Source of the DNA: Chara braunii
Taxonomy: Eukaryota; Streptophyta; Charophyceae; Charales; Characeae
Length of the DNA stretch: 26,631 bases
NCBI GenBank assembly: GCA_003427395.1
Contig: BFEA01000220.1
Coordinates: forward strand, 1,178,628-1,205,258
Reading direction: 5' to 3'
A program made the translations under genes and the position numbers. The notes under the pieces were generated by a model that was given only the letters and a program-made list of their open reading frames with translations, had not been told where the DNA came from and ran no database searches. Within the stretch, counting starts at the first letter, position 1. Each line of letters opens with the position of its first letter. Of the stretch, positions 1 to 9,737 are shown piece by piece.

Positions 1-90
<90 letters not shown>
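1..90. repeat. (TC)n microsatellite at the window edge
   Basis: Uninterrupted TC dinucleotides run from base 1 to base 90. The array is cut by the window edge, so its true length is unknown. It is followed to about 185 by purine-rich GAA/GGA sequence that looks like a degenerate extension of the same low-complexity tract on the other strand. Confidence 0.99.
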
Positions 91-93
<3 letters not shown>

Positions 94-790
94 GAAGGAA
101 GAAGAAGAAAGGAGGTGAAGAAGAATCAGAGGGAGGGAGGAGGAAGAGAAGTGGTGGAACTGGAGGAGACGAAGGGGAAGGAGAATGCTCTCTGAGTCTC
201 ACGAAGGTGGGGCCAGGATACTGACCAGCGTAAAGGTGTCTCCTTGGCGCTGTGGTACAGGTGGAAGACGCCTGAAGACAAGCAGGAGCTATGGCACCAG
301 GTGAGTCTGCAGGTATGTCACCCATCGCCAGGCCTCTGCCCTCAACCTCCTACTCCGCTACTCTGCCTGCTCTCGACTGAAGCAGCGCTGCCAAGAAGCG
401 TGAAGACCTCAACCTCTAACTCTGCGTGCCATAAAGGAGGCTGGCCCAGCTATATATACCGCTGGGCCTACTGCTGTGTGGCCAGAACTGGTGCCCAAAT
501 CGAAAGTGAGCATCCTGGAGAACTGGTGCCCAAACTGAACAGAGAGCCCCAGGAGAACTGGCACCTAGGGCTCAGGACAAAATGAGATGCTGCAATCTGG
601 AGCCCAGCTGAAAAGGAGAGACTGGCGCCCAGTGCTGAAAGAAGAAGGAACTGGCCTAGATGACGGCCACTGGGCCTGCATCGGCCCTCCTATGCAGTAA
701 CATGCGGCCTAACAGGGAAGGGACTGACTCCTGGCCAAAGAAGACTGCTGAGGCTCAAAAAGAGAACTAACGAACCCCTAACCTACAACC
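91..790. other. Unannotated stretch, purine-rich then a degenerate short repeat
   Basis: Bases 91-185 are GAA/GGA-rich. Between about 480 and 660 the phrase GAACTGGTGCCCA and variants of it recur (near 486, 518, 558 and 620), which looks like a decayed short tandem repeat. A 113-codon open frame at 244-585 runs through this repeat. It has no recognisable domain and no coding signature, so I do not call it a gene. Confidence 0.5.
443..468. other. Inverted repeat enclosing TATATATA
   Basis: GGCCCAGC and its reverse complement GCTGGGCC enclose a 10-base loop beginning TATATATA. The 8-bp stem is perfect. The TATA-like loop could suggest a promoter, but no downstream gene is recognisable, so I record it only as a hairpin. 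Confidence 0.5.
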
Positions 791-819
791 AGGCCCAAAG
801 GGCTTGTGTGGTGCATACC

Positions 820-850
820 ACACACACACACACAGATAACACACATAACA
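820..850. repeat. Short (CA)n tract
   Basis: A short, interrupted CA/ACAC run with related CATA motifs just downstream. It is low complexity and no gene is associated with it. Confidence 0.7.
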
Positions 851-934
851 GGCATAACAGCATACAACGCACAAAGAGGCAGGCAAGTGGGCAAGCAGGC
901 ATGCACGCACAGGCAAAACAGACAGAAAGACAGG

Positions 935-1061
935 AAGAAATGGCATCATTATAGGTCGAAACCATTTTGCACCATTAGAAGAGAATGAGAAGACAGGTAC
1001 TAGATAGAAACTATTAGAAAGTGAAAAGAAATGGCATCATTATAGGTCGAAACCATTTTGC
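935..1061 (+). repeat. 36-bp direct repeat, two copies 91 bp apart
   Basis: The same 36 bases, with the core TGGCATCATTATAGGTCGAA and then ACCATTTTGC, occur at 935-970 and 1026-1061. I see no mismatch between the copies. The 55-bp spacer is A/G-rich. This is either a recent local duplication or the flank of a lost insertion. Confidence 0.85.
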
Positions 1062-2633
1062 TTCTGTCCATGCTCATCCAGTGCCAGCGGGAGAGTGGAA
1101 TGCATAACTGCATGAGGTCATCAAGATCCAAAAGCACACAACATCAGCCCTAAGGTCTGAATGACCGTATGCACCATACCAGAATAAGAACGTCAGAGTC
1201 TATCAAAGAAGTCCAGAGCTCACCTGACGAAGCCAACGGGTTGGCTACTTGAGCACACCATCCACTGCTGGCGGTTCAGTTCTGATTCCACCTGCTTTAC
1301 TGAGGAACTGGGGCAGGTTAACTTTCTCATTTTACTCTCAGTTGCTGGCAGCCTCCACTTTCAGAAATGAGATAAGGCTGAATGGGAACCTTGATCGTCT
1401 ATGAGAGCTCCAGTCTGTTTAGGGCCAGAGCCACGGCTAACAACAAAGACCAGTATCCCTGAGATGAACGCACTACAGCCAACTGCTGATGACAATTGTG
1501 GTCAACGCCCCATCTGAGTGTGTTTCCCATATCCACTCCCCAAACTGTTCCAATATAAGCACACTTGTGACCAGAAGCAATTTTCCCATCCATACCTCTC
1601 AGCTGCTCTGAGTATGCATTCAGTCCGTTGTCTGATTGGATCCCTGGCCCAACTAAACTTTAACCTCGGTTTCTTATATTCCTCAAGATCACACACGCCA
1701 GCTCCTTGAGGGAGAACCTCCAAAGCCTACAGCCCCTGCCACCCACCTGTCCAGGACGGGGTGCTCCCTGTGATCACAGGGCCAGAAATGTCAGGTCAGT
1801 CCTATACCTCTCAGCAATTCTCAGGGTATCACGTGCACATGCCCAGGCAGGGTCCAGGCAGCACACACTTTCCATAAAGGAAAGTGCTGGGCACCAGTCC
1901 AGACACATTCTGGCCGGTGCATGCTTCATGGGCCCCGCCGGAACACACGCTGGAGGAGGCACACTGGCCAGAGCTGACGTGCGGACGGGCGCTGGAGAAG
2001 GGCGTTGTGGGAACAGCGCTGCACACATCAGCCATAGCCGGGCCGTATGTGCATGAATGCCGGTGGGGTTGTGGTGGTCCTTGGGCAAAGAGGAGAGCCT
2101 GTGGTTGGGACAGACAAGGGATGAGCCGTGGAGAGAGGAGGACATACCTATTACCTGGTGTGTCGTGGAGGCTGGATGGGTGACGTCTTCATGTACATCA
2201 GTCTGCTGCTGAAAAGCTTCTGGTTGCATCATTCTAGTGTAGGCTAGTATAGGTGTCGTGAGCCTGTGGTTGGGCGCCAGGCGCCATGTGGAAGAGCGAC
2301 ATTGGATACATTGTTGATGGTGGTGAGTCAGGGGCTGACATTGACAATTGAGTTCATTGCTTTGCTCTTATTTGGTGTTTATTCGATGCATTCGGCTTTC
2401 TAAGCGACACATGACTATCAGGTTTTCAATGTGATGATGCAATTTGGATTTCTGTCATTCGCTCTTGCTCATTTTCCTTGCAAGATGGATTCATCTGCAC
2501 AAAACTGTTGAGAATAAGGAAACGTTTCCCATTCAAATCAATTCTACCTCATCAGAAAACAAAGGGGAAGGATTACGCTCGAAAACTCAGTCATACATGC
2601 GAAGTGAAGTATACACACTCGCAGTGGCGGATT
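1062..2633. other. No gene recognised
   Basis: Unique-looking sequence of mixed composition. The longest open frame is 152 codons on the minus strand (1774-2232). It is shadowed by open frames on the other strand and in another minus frame, has no recognisable domain, and is rich in His, Pro, Ala and Ser, as expected from GC-richer non-coding DNA. I do not annotate it as coding. Confidence 0.5.
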
Positions 2634-2674
2634 GGTGGGGAGTGACACCTGCTGGAAACCGGGTCCAGCGTCCC
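2634..2674 (-). repeat. Dispersed GGGACGCTGG motif, copy 1
   Basis: On the minus strand this reads GGGACGCTGGACCCGGTTTC followed by CAGCAGGTGTCACTCCCCACC. The same module of about 41 bases recurs at 16557-16596 (minus), 23408-23457 (plus) and 26524-26575 (plus). At 16557-16596 it lies at the 5' edge of the LINE, so it may be the leading end of a retroelement family. Confidence 0.75.
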
Positions 2675-3369
2675 TGACAGATCTATTTTTTTTTGTAACA
2701 ATGCCATTTGGGAAGGACTTGCCTCTTCAGTCCCTCGAAGTGGATTGCCAGATATGCTACTACTAGAAAACAAGCAAACCTCTTTTTGGAAAGCAAAACA
2801 AAGATTACAGATTACTTCCCCCCTGAAACCATACCATTGCATGTCCACAAGAGAAAGCTCAGAAGGGGGAATGGGTCTGAAAAAAAGACTGTCAACCAGT
2901 CTCGAAAGGTGAGCTGGAAATCCTTTTTGAATGACAAGCCAGACCCCTTTCCGCCTGGCCATTCCACTACACCCAAAACCCCCCCAGCGGATCCCCCCAG
3001 CGAGTCCTGAACAAAAAAATTTATGGACTTCTGAATGTTTTTTCTCTGTGGAAATTTATATAGTTTTGTTGTGAGGTTTTTCCACTATGCCTGGATCTCT
3101 GTCTTGGCGAAAATAACAATTATTTCAATTAAATCCGCCCTTTCCAAGCTTACATCGTCTCTCTCGCTAACACAGCGTTTGTGCCAAAGCGCCCATAGCA
3201 TAGCTTTTTTTTTTTTTATAGATGATGAGAAGACTATGAATCCCTTTTTATGATCGCTAAACACCTCCTGAAATCCACCACAATTTTCCGAACACTCGAG
3301 TATCTAAGGGATTTCCAGCAGGTCATAACAAAGCTCACTAAAACTGACTTATTCTCTGACAAACTCATC
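2675..3369. other. AT-rich stretch, no gene recognised
   Basis: AT-rich sequence with short T-runs near 2686 and 3206. The open frames at 2591-2962 (minus) and 2708-3010 (plus) overlap on opposite strands and match no domain I recognise. There is no clear repeat structure. Confidence 0.5.
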
Positions 3370-3660
3370 CAGGCCACACGCCCCCTATCTGCTAGGTTAC
3401 AGAGCAACGCGACTCACTCCAGCTCCGGCCAGTGTCGTCCTGTGTAAGCAACCCCAGCTGTCCCTTAGGATGCCCCCGCATATCATCCCCAGATCTCTCT
3501 GCAAGGCCTCGTGCCCTCACCTTCGGCAAGTTACAGGGCATCACCCGGCTCCGGCCAGCATCGTTCTGGCATTGAACAGCCACAGAGGGCATCACCCCGA
3601 CTCCGGCCAGCGTCGTTCTGGCATTGAACAGCCACGGATCCTGAATATAACAGTCTAATT
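3370..3660 (-). repeat. Partial copy of the dispersed repeat also at 16620-18135
   Basis: This segment is collinear with 16800-17040. Shared phrases are CTGCTAGGTTACAG, CATCCCCAGATCTCTCT, and CCAGC followed by GTTCTGGCAT. It has the same orientation as the 16.6-18.1 kb copy. Within it, a unit of about 52 bp containing TCTGGCATTGAACAGCCAC is tandemly duplicated (second copy offset from about 3571 to 3623). Confidence 0.75.
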
Positions 3661-3799
3661 CCAGTGCAGCTTCGTACAAATCACCAGCAGATCGTCAGAG
3701 TCCCGAGAGATTCTTCAAACTACCAGGAATAACAAGGGTGCTTGTTTTGAAAACTCCATAAAGAATCAGGAAAAGTCCCACCAAATACAAACGAAGGAT

Positions 3800-4595
3800 A
3801 TAGAAATTCCCCCCTTTCCCCTCGTCCCCCTGCCCCACCGCTGCCTCCACCAAAAAGGACCGCCCCTGATCATGGACACTCCTCATCGGCCCCAACTTGG
3901 GGCGGACCCATTTCCGCCCCTACTCCCACAAAGGCATCCACTTCCCACCCAAAGAATGCCTCTGTCGACCCCTTGCCCTTGTCTGCCACCGCTGGGATAT
4001 GATGCCAACCCATACATCTCACCCAGCCCAGAATAGAGCATCCCCCAAAATCTGCCCCGTCTCCCTTCAGGGCAATCACCTCCCTCCTTGTGAAGCCCTT
4101 GCAAAGTAGAGCTCTCCCCCCCAGAACGAACCCACCACCCCACCAGAAATAATTTGTTTATGCTTAAGAGGAGAATCGGAATTCTGGATGCTTCTGTGGA
4201 TTATTTCCCCCCTCTCCCCTCCATCTCCCCCTGTCCCTCTGCTGCCTCCACCGAAAAGGACTGCCCTGATCACAAGCTCTCCTTATCGGCCCCAACTTGG
4301 GACATACCTGCTTCCTCCACCAACTTCCACTAAGGCATCCAGTTCCACCTAAAGTATGCCTCAGCCAACCCCTCACCCCTATCTGCCTCCGTTGGGATAT
4401 GATGCCAACCCATACATCTCTCCCAGCCCCAAAATAGGGCATCCCCCAAAAATCTGCCCCCACTCCCTCCAGGGCATTTCACCCCCCACCTTGTGAAGCC
4501 CCTGCAGAGTAGAGCTCTCCTCCTAAAAACCCCAACCCCCCACTCGTGCAAAAATAATTCATTAGTGCACCCAAAGGGGAATCAGAAATTAATAG
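3800..4595. repeat. Two-unit tandem repeat, period about 401 bp, pyrimidine-rich
   Basis: Two long C-rich units follow each other, offset by about 401 bp (for example CGGCCCCAACTTGGG near 3887 and 4288, and GATATGATGCCAACCCATAC near 3994 and 4395). The minus-strand open frames between 3870 and 4551 are mirrors of this duplication and contain parallel peptides. I regard them as non-coding. Confidence 0.9.
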
Positions 4596-4719
4596 TGGAG
4601 AAAAGAGAAAACAAGGAATTTAGGAAATAGGATTCCTAAGATATGAGTGGAAGAATCGGAAATTTCTGAAAATTATGATGGAGAAAAGGTAGATGAGATT
4701 TTTTGTTTTGGATTTTGCT

Positions 4720-4837
4720 GATGACGATGAACAGCACCCTGAAGATGATGATGATGAGGATGATGGTGACGACCAACTCACCTGCTGATGTGAAAGGCAA
4801 ACAATGCCTTGAAGAGCAACATCTAATGATGACAAAC

Positions 4838-4890
<53 letters not shown>

Positions 4891-4968
4891 GTAGTGATAA
4901 GAATGAAGACAGAATGATGATGCTAATCATACTAAAGAGCAGCACCAACAGCCCCTATGATTACAAAC

Positions 4969-5010
<42 letters not shown>

Positions 5011-5550
5011 CGATGCACAGCGGCCTGTGATGACAACAGGATGATGATGGTGCTGATGACGAGCACCTTTGATGATAACATACTGATGATAATGATACTG
5101 ATGATGATGATAGGGATGAGCAGCGCCCTATGATGACGAACTTCGCCAACCGCGCCCTATGATGGTGAACTATTGATGATGGTAATACAACGATGAGTGA
5201 CGAGCAGCACCCCTGATGAATGACTCCTTGATAATGATGATGATACTAGTGCCGAACAGAAGTGAAGACCTACGCCTTGATGATGATGACGAGCTGTACC
5301 CTGATGATGATGATGGTGATGACGAGCAGCACCCTGATGATGATGACGAACCATTACCTTGATGATGATGTCGAACCACCCCCTGTTCAAGATGATGATG
5401 ATGATGCTGACGAGCAGCACCCTGATGATGATGACGAATCATTACTGTGATGATGGTGTCGAACCGCGTCCTGTTGATGATGGTACTGGTGGTGATCAAC
5501 GCCCCGTTGCTGATGACGAGCAGTGCCCTGATTGTGCTGACAATTCTACT
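4720..5550. repeat. (GAT)n microsatellite and derived minisatellite
   Basis: Pure (GAT)n runs lie at about 4839-4889 and 4971-5009, surrounded by a degenerate minisatellite whose recurring phrase is GACGAGCAGCACCCTGATGA (near 5322, 5409 and 5513, with variants elsewhere). Acidic plus-frame peptides and serine/histidine-rich minus-frame peptides are by-products of the triplet repeat. Confidence 0.95.
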
Positions 5551-5959
5551 TCCTCATGATTGCAGTCGCCACTGCACTCGCACTTCAGTTTACCAAGGTC
5601 TGACTCCACTGTACTCCACAGGCGTCGACATGGCCAACGCCTCTCAGGCCATATGCCACGTGCAAAAACGCAGCGGCAATGGAGTGAAACGTGGAACTCC
5701 CAGAAGAAGAAAAACAGGAGTTAGTCCAGCCGCCACATCAGCTTGTGACGTGGCGTGGACAAGCGCCTTCGGTCACCTGCACGTGCGCAAAGCGCCTGGT
5801 TTACAGAAGAGATGGCCACCATCGCCGCCGCGTGCTGTCACCTGTGCGATGTCGCAACCTGGGGCGGAGCGCAGCGCTCCCGGTAGTGTCGCGCCCCGCC
5901 CGGAAACATCATCACAACACCCGGCCATTCCACCCCTGCATATTGTACATCCGTTACAA
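5551..5959. other. Junction between the GAT array and the LINE, no gene recognised
   Basis: GC-richer sequence. Open frames on both strands (5447-5971 plus, 5838-6359 minus) run out of the neighbouring GAT array and the LINE tail into this stretch. The 3' end of the LINE falls somewhere here or slightly upstream on its own strand. I cannot see a poly(A) tail or target duplication to fix it. Confidence 0.4.
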
Positions 5960-7198
5960 TTGGAACGGTAAAGGGAAGATTAGCATGGCCCATGCGTGCT
6001 TTTTGAGTACAAGTATTGATCATTTGGTAGAGTTTCTTTTGGGAGACACTGGTTTTTCTACAGGGGAGGGACTCCACCCGAGGGAGCGGGATTGGAGACC
6101 TTGCGACCCCTGAATTTGCAGGTTGCTGATATAGCATAGCCTTGCGGCCAATCTCCAAGAAGTTCTGATGGAAGATGGACAGTTGGAATCCTGATGGATC
6201 CCAGAAACCCAGAAGAATGGATTGCCACTCCCAACGCCAATCAATCCCTGTTAACTCCCTCCAAATGCAGTCCCATCTTCTCCATGGCAAGACTGAACCA
6301 GCACATTGCATAAAAATGTGTTCTGTAGTTTCTCTAAATTTCCTACTCGGGAAAGCCAAAACACAGGATTTACACCAGGGAGGTGCCAGTCCTCTTTGCT
6401 CCAGGGTAGTGGGTCAATTAACCAATCATTGGTCGGTACACACCGGTGAGCTATCTGCCAGTGCAGAGAGGCAAACTTTGTCGGCCGCCACTTACGCTTC
6501 TTGAAGAAGTTAAAGTGTTTTACCAGATTCATATCGATATTGAGGTGCCTAACTCATCTATCTTGTACAATTGAGACAAGATCTACCCTGGGACGAAGCA
6601 GCCGGTATGTTACCTTGACTGAGTGAGAATCCCAGTACCGAGGTTTCCCCCTCTTACTGTTTTGCCACGCCCACTCAGCTGGGTCAAGAGGTAAATCAGG
6701 AATGGGGATCTCTGAATGAAAATCCATCCATCCCTGAATCGATGAAACATGCAGTACTATAATTCTATAAAGCCACTCATAAGGAAAGAGAACTACGTTC
6801 TCCTCTGGCACAGCCAAAATAAATGATTCCTTGTTTATCCGGTGGACACTCGCCAAAGCTCCGTCGGAAACTAAGTGAATGATTTGTCCCACCTCCATAT
6901 TTTTATTAGGTTGGCAACGTACCATCCAATCCCCTTCTTGAAAACTTATGCCTTTTCTTAGGCTACGCAGTACTACGCACCCAGGACAAGGAATTGAAAA
7001 ATAATTTGATCCAATCTTTGGGAGAGCTGAGTGCGCATATCTGAGCTCCTTTTTCAGTTGATCTACCGATTTCCCATCTCTTTTTGCTGTGTCCCACAGG
7101 TCCTTGATTCTCATCACTCCCTTTTTCACCCACTGTGACCAAGGTGGAGCAGAACTATTGAAAATGCATCCATCATTGTCAGTAATCCAGTTATTTCC
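5960..7198 (-). pseudogene. LINE ORF2 C-terminal region
   Basis: The minus strand encodes the part of LINE ORF2 beyond the polymerase. A 219-codon open frame (7213-6554) begins beside LGNNWITDNDGC and ends at LVSIVQDR. It continues after frame changes into FASLHWQIAHRCVPTNDWL, HLPGVNPVFWLS, ETTEHIFMQCAG and then WRRWDCIWRELTGIDW. The pair 'HWKIAHRxxPT' and 'ETxEHxFxxC' is typical of the tail of L1/Tx1-class ORF2 proteins. At least two frame shifts separate these blocks. The function in an active element would be nucleic-acid binding during target-primed reverse transcription; this copy cannot make it. Confidence 0.8.
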
Positions 7199-7274
7199 TA
7201 GTAAGATTTTCATGCCCGGCTGGGCACCTGGGCGTGACGCCCAGGGGGGTCTGACGCCCGGAGTTCCCGGGCGT

Positions 7275-7329
<55 letters not shown>

Positions 7330-7687
7330 GGTTTTCTTCGCTCTCCCAGAGGACCCCAAATCTGGGCTCATTTCGGTTTTTGCGAGTTGGCTGTCAAAGG
7401 GGGGGGGAAGGGGGTATAAATTGGTTTTGAAGGGGCTAAAGGGGTTTAAAGGGAGGTGCCTTAGTGTGAGTGCCTTATTTTCTTTTTTATCTCCGATTCT
7501 GTGAGGAATTCTAATGTTGCCCTCAGCCAAAAAACGTTTGTATTGCAATTCTACACGACATACTTTTTTTCCGGAATTTTTCGAATTGTTTTTTTTGGGG
7601 GGGCGCTGGGGCTCCCGGGCACCTGGGCGTGTACCCAGGCATAAGTTGGGTGCCTGGACGCCCGGAAAAACAGCCCAGGTTATTTCC
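7190..7687. mobile_element. 480-bp insertion with 9-bp target duplication
   Basis: GTTATTTCC occurs at 7190-7198 and again at 7679-7687, enclosing 7199-7678. Deleting the insert plus one copy joins the LINE frame directly (minus strand QPFFGNN then WITDNDGC). The ends are weakly inverted (TTTTC and a GCCCGGC/GGGCACC block on both sides). The interior is GC-rich, with CCTGGGCGT motifs near both ends, a CCCGGGCG palindrome, and a 49-base A run (7277-7325). There is no coding capacity. A 9-bp duplication fits MULE-like elements and an 8-bp reading would fit hAT, so I leave the class open. Confidence 0.75.
7277..7325. repeat. (A)49 homopolymer
   Basis: Forty-nine consecutive A bases inside the 480-bp insertion. 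The length reported by the assembly is unreliable for a run this long. Confidence 0.95.
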
Positions 7688-8024
7688 AAAAAAAGGCTGA
7701 CACATAATTTTATCATGCCGAGACCGGAACACCTTGTTGGGCAATGGTCATTGACGCCAAGTCTTAGCAAATGGACCCACAAATTGTCTAGAGATAGATC
7801 ATTTATGGTTGCTCCTCTAATCCCCCTTTCCCTAGATTGGGTTTGCACTCTAGGGACAGTCCAATATCTGTCTTCTATCCAGGTGAGGGGATGTGTTCTG
7901 TTGGTTAGCGGGTCAACCTTCTAATCTGTTCCAAAGCTATGACTTGCCAAAGATTAATTTGGAGAATTTCTGTCTTAAATTTGAAATTCGTATTCTGATT
8001 TTGTGCGTAGATTTTTTCAACAGT
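7679..8024 (-). pseudogene. LINE ORF2 post-polymerase segment
   Basis: On the minus strand this piece reads HPLTWIEDRYWTVPRV, then RGIRGATINDLSLDNLWVHL and, after one frame change, RSRHDKIMCQPFFGNN. In frame it leads straight into WITDNDGC on the far side of the 480-bp insertion. Upstream, on its own strand, it is cut by the poly(A)-tailed repeat that starts near 8021. It is part of the same dead ORF2 as the flanking pieces. Confidence 0.7.
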
Positions 8025-9240
8025 TTTTTTCAAGTAATTTGTCTTAGTTATGATGTGGTTTTTTTAAACAAAAAGGGAAGGTCAAATTAGAGGCAGGAGG
8101 GAAGTGGGGGGGCTCACTCAGAAGAGGGATCGGTGGTTCAGGGTGGTAAGTCTAACTAGAAGGGTGGGGTGGGACGACATTGGCCGGTGCTGGAGCATTC
8201 GCTCTGTGACCAGGGGAGCTTGAGGCCATTGAAGTTATGCCGAGGATGGAAGGCATAACCATCTTGCCCGACGTAGCTGTTGCCGGGGTGGTGACCCTGT
8301 AACCTTTTGAGGGGCCTTACAGTTAAGAGAGTTGTCGAGGGGGGAAGGCACTCTCTGTCCGTCAGAAACAGTTAGCTCGGTACTGGGGCAGTTTGTGTTG
8401 CCTTGTAACCCTAGCAGGGGGGTATGTGATCTGATGATTTCTGGTACGAGGACTGAAAACCTGGTTGCCGTGTCCTTCATCTGTGGTGAGGGTAGGAGAT
8501 GGATTGTTAGTGGTTCTAGTTCTCGTCCTTTTTCCTTTTGGTTTTTTAATGGGAAGGCGAAAGTTGGAAGTACGGTTTGGAAGGAGTTTTGGGTGGGCTC
8601 GCGCAGGAGAGGAAGGGTGGCTCAGGGTGGTAAGTCTACTAGAAGGGCGAGGTGGGGCGACATTGGCCGGTGCTGGAGCAGTGGCTCTGTGACCAAGAGG
8701 AGCGTGAGGCCTTTGGAGTTATGCCGAGGGTGGAAGGCATAACTACCTCGTTCAACGTAGCTGATGCTGGGGCGGTGACCCTGTAACCCGGTAGGGGGGT
8801 TTTGCAGCTAAGGAGGTTGTCGAGGGAGGAAGACACCTCCTGTCCGTCAGAAAACAGTCAGTTCAGTGTTGGGGCAGTTTGTGTTGCCTTGTCGCCCTAG
8901 CAAGGGGGGTTTGAGAACTGGCGACTTCTGGTCGAGGACTGAAAGCATGAGCGGCGGTTTCTTGCCTGCAGTGAGGGTTCGAGTTGGATTGTGGTGGTTA
9001 ATTTTTTTCTGAAGCTTAGCCTATCTCGTGAGGAAAGTTTTGCAGGGGTTCGGAGTATTCAAAGTGTTTCTGTGGTTTGCCGTTTTAACTTGGTAAGTGC
9101 TGCTTGAGTAGCCTAGTAATAGGTTAGCAGTTACCCATGTCTTTCCTAATTTTTCTAGAATATCTTCAAAGTTCTCATATTGTTCCTAGCCGAAGCCAGG
9201 TAATGGCCCTGGTATTTTAAAAAAAAAAAAAAAAAAAAAA
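8021..9240 (+). mobile_element. Poly(A)-tailed repeat with about 484-bp internal tandem units, copy 1
   Basis: A plus-oriented repeat starts near CAAGTAATTTGTCTTAG and ends in TAGCCGAAGCCAGGTAATGG, CCCTGGTATTTT and a 22-base A run (9219-9240). It contains a tandem unit of about 484 bp (GGGTGGTAAG at 8141 and again at 8625). The same repeat lies inverted at 16620-18135 at roughly 85-90% identity by eye. It interrupts LINE ORF2 between SKALSLQWMN and the 7679-8024 segment. I see no protein-coding capacity. The poly(A) tail implies reverse transcription in trans. TTTTTCAAC near 8013 and TTATTCATC at 9241 are only a weak candidate target duplication. Confidence 0.75.
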
Positions 9241-9737
9241 TTATTCATCCATTGCAAAGAGAGGGCCTTGCTTTGAAGTGCGGGATCCAGCAACCCTAGA
9301 CCCCCTCTTGCTTTGGGTTGAATGAGAGAGAGCCACCCTTGGAATGACCCTCTCCTGTTCATGGTTACCCCTCCACAAAAAGGCAGATACTTGTCTCTGA
9401 ATAAGTTTTGTGCGTGTTTGACTTATGGACCATATTGCAGATTTATATCAATTGAGGCTAGGATAACGTTATTGATAATCAGAGTCCTACCGAAGATTGA
9501 GGTACGCTGATCCTTCCATTGATTCATTTTTCCAACTGTCGGGTCAAATTTTCAATCACAGTTAATTTTTGGTTTACCTTGTGCAGTGAGAGAGACTCCC
9601 AAGACATTGACAGGGGTCGCTAGGGGTACCCATCTTACTCTCGGTAATTCCGGTGGACGATCTCCATTGGAATGAATCCATCATCCTTGTGTTTTATTCC
9701 CCCAATTAACCATATGTGTGAAACTAGAGAAAAACGG
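9241..9737 (-). pseudogene. LINE ORF2 region just downstream of the polymerase
   Basis: Minus-strand translation gives DRPPELPRVRWVPLATPVNV and then LGVSL, QGKPKIN, KMNQWKDQRTSIFGRTLIIN and, after a frame change, RGSFQGWLSLIQPKARGGL and GLLDPALQSKAL. The string 'W...RSLTLxGRxLIIN...' followed by 'GGLGLxDPxLQxxAL' is the standard region after the RT domain in AP-endonuclease LINEs. There is a stop after KPKINCD and another after NLQYGP. On its own strand it is preceded by the LTR-like insertion and followed by the poly(A)-tailed repeat. Confidence 0.85.

Noticed and set aside
244-585. 113-codon plus-strand open frame with a nearby TATATATA
   Set aside because: It overlaps a degenerate short repeat; the TATA-like bases are inside the frame and part of a hairpin loop, not upstream of it.
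1774-2232. 152-codon minus-strand open frame
   Set aside because: No recognisable domain, open frames on the opposite strand over the same bases, no splice or promoter support.
3870-4551. Overlapping minus-strand open frames in the C-rich region
   Set aside because: They repeat the same peptide because the DNA is a 401-bp tandem duplication; no family similarity.
4961-5559. Acidic (DDDD) and Ser/His-rich open frames
   Set aside because: They come from the GAT triplet array read in different frames; no start context or domain, and the same repeat gives open frames on both strands.
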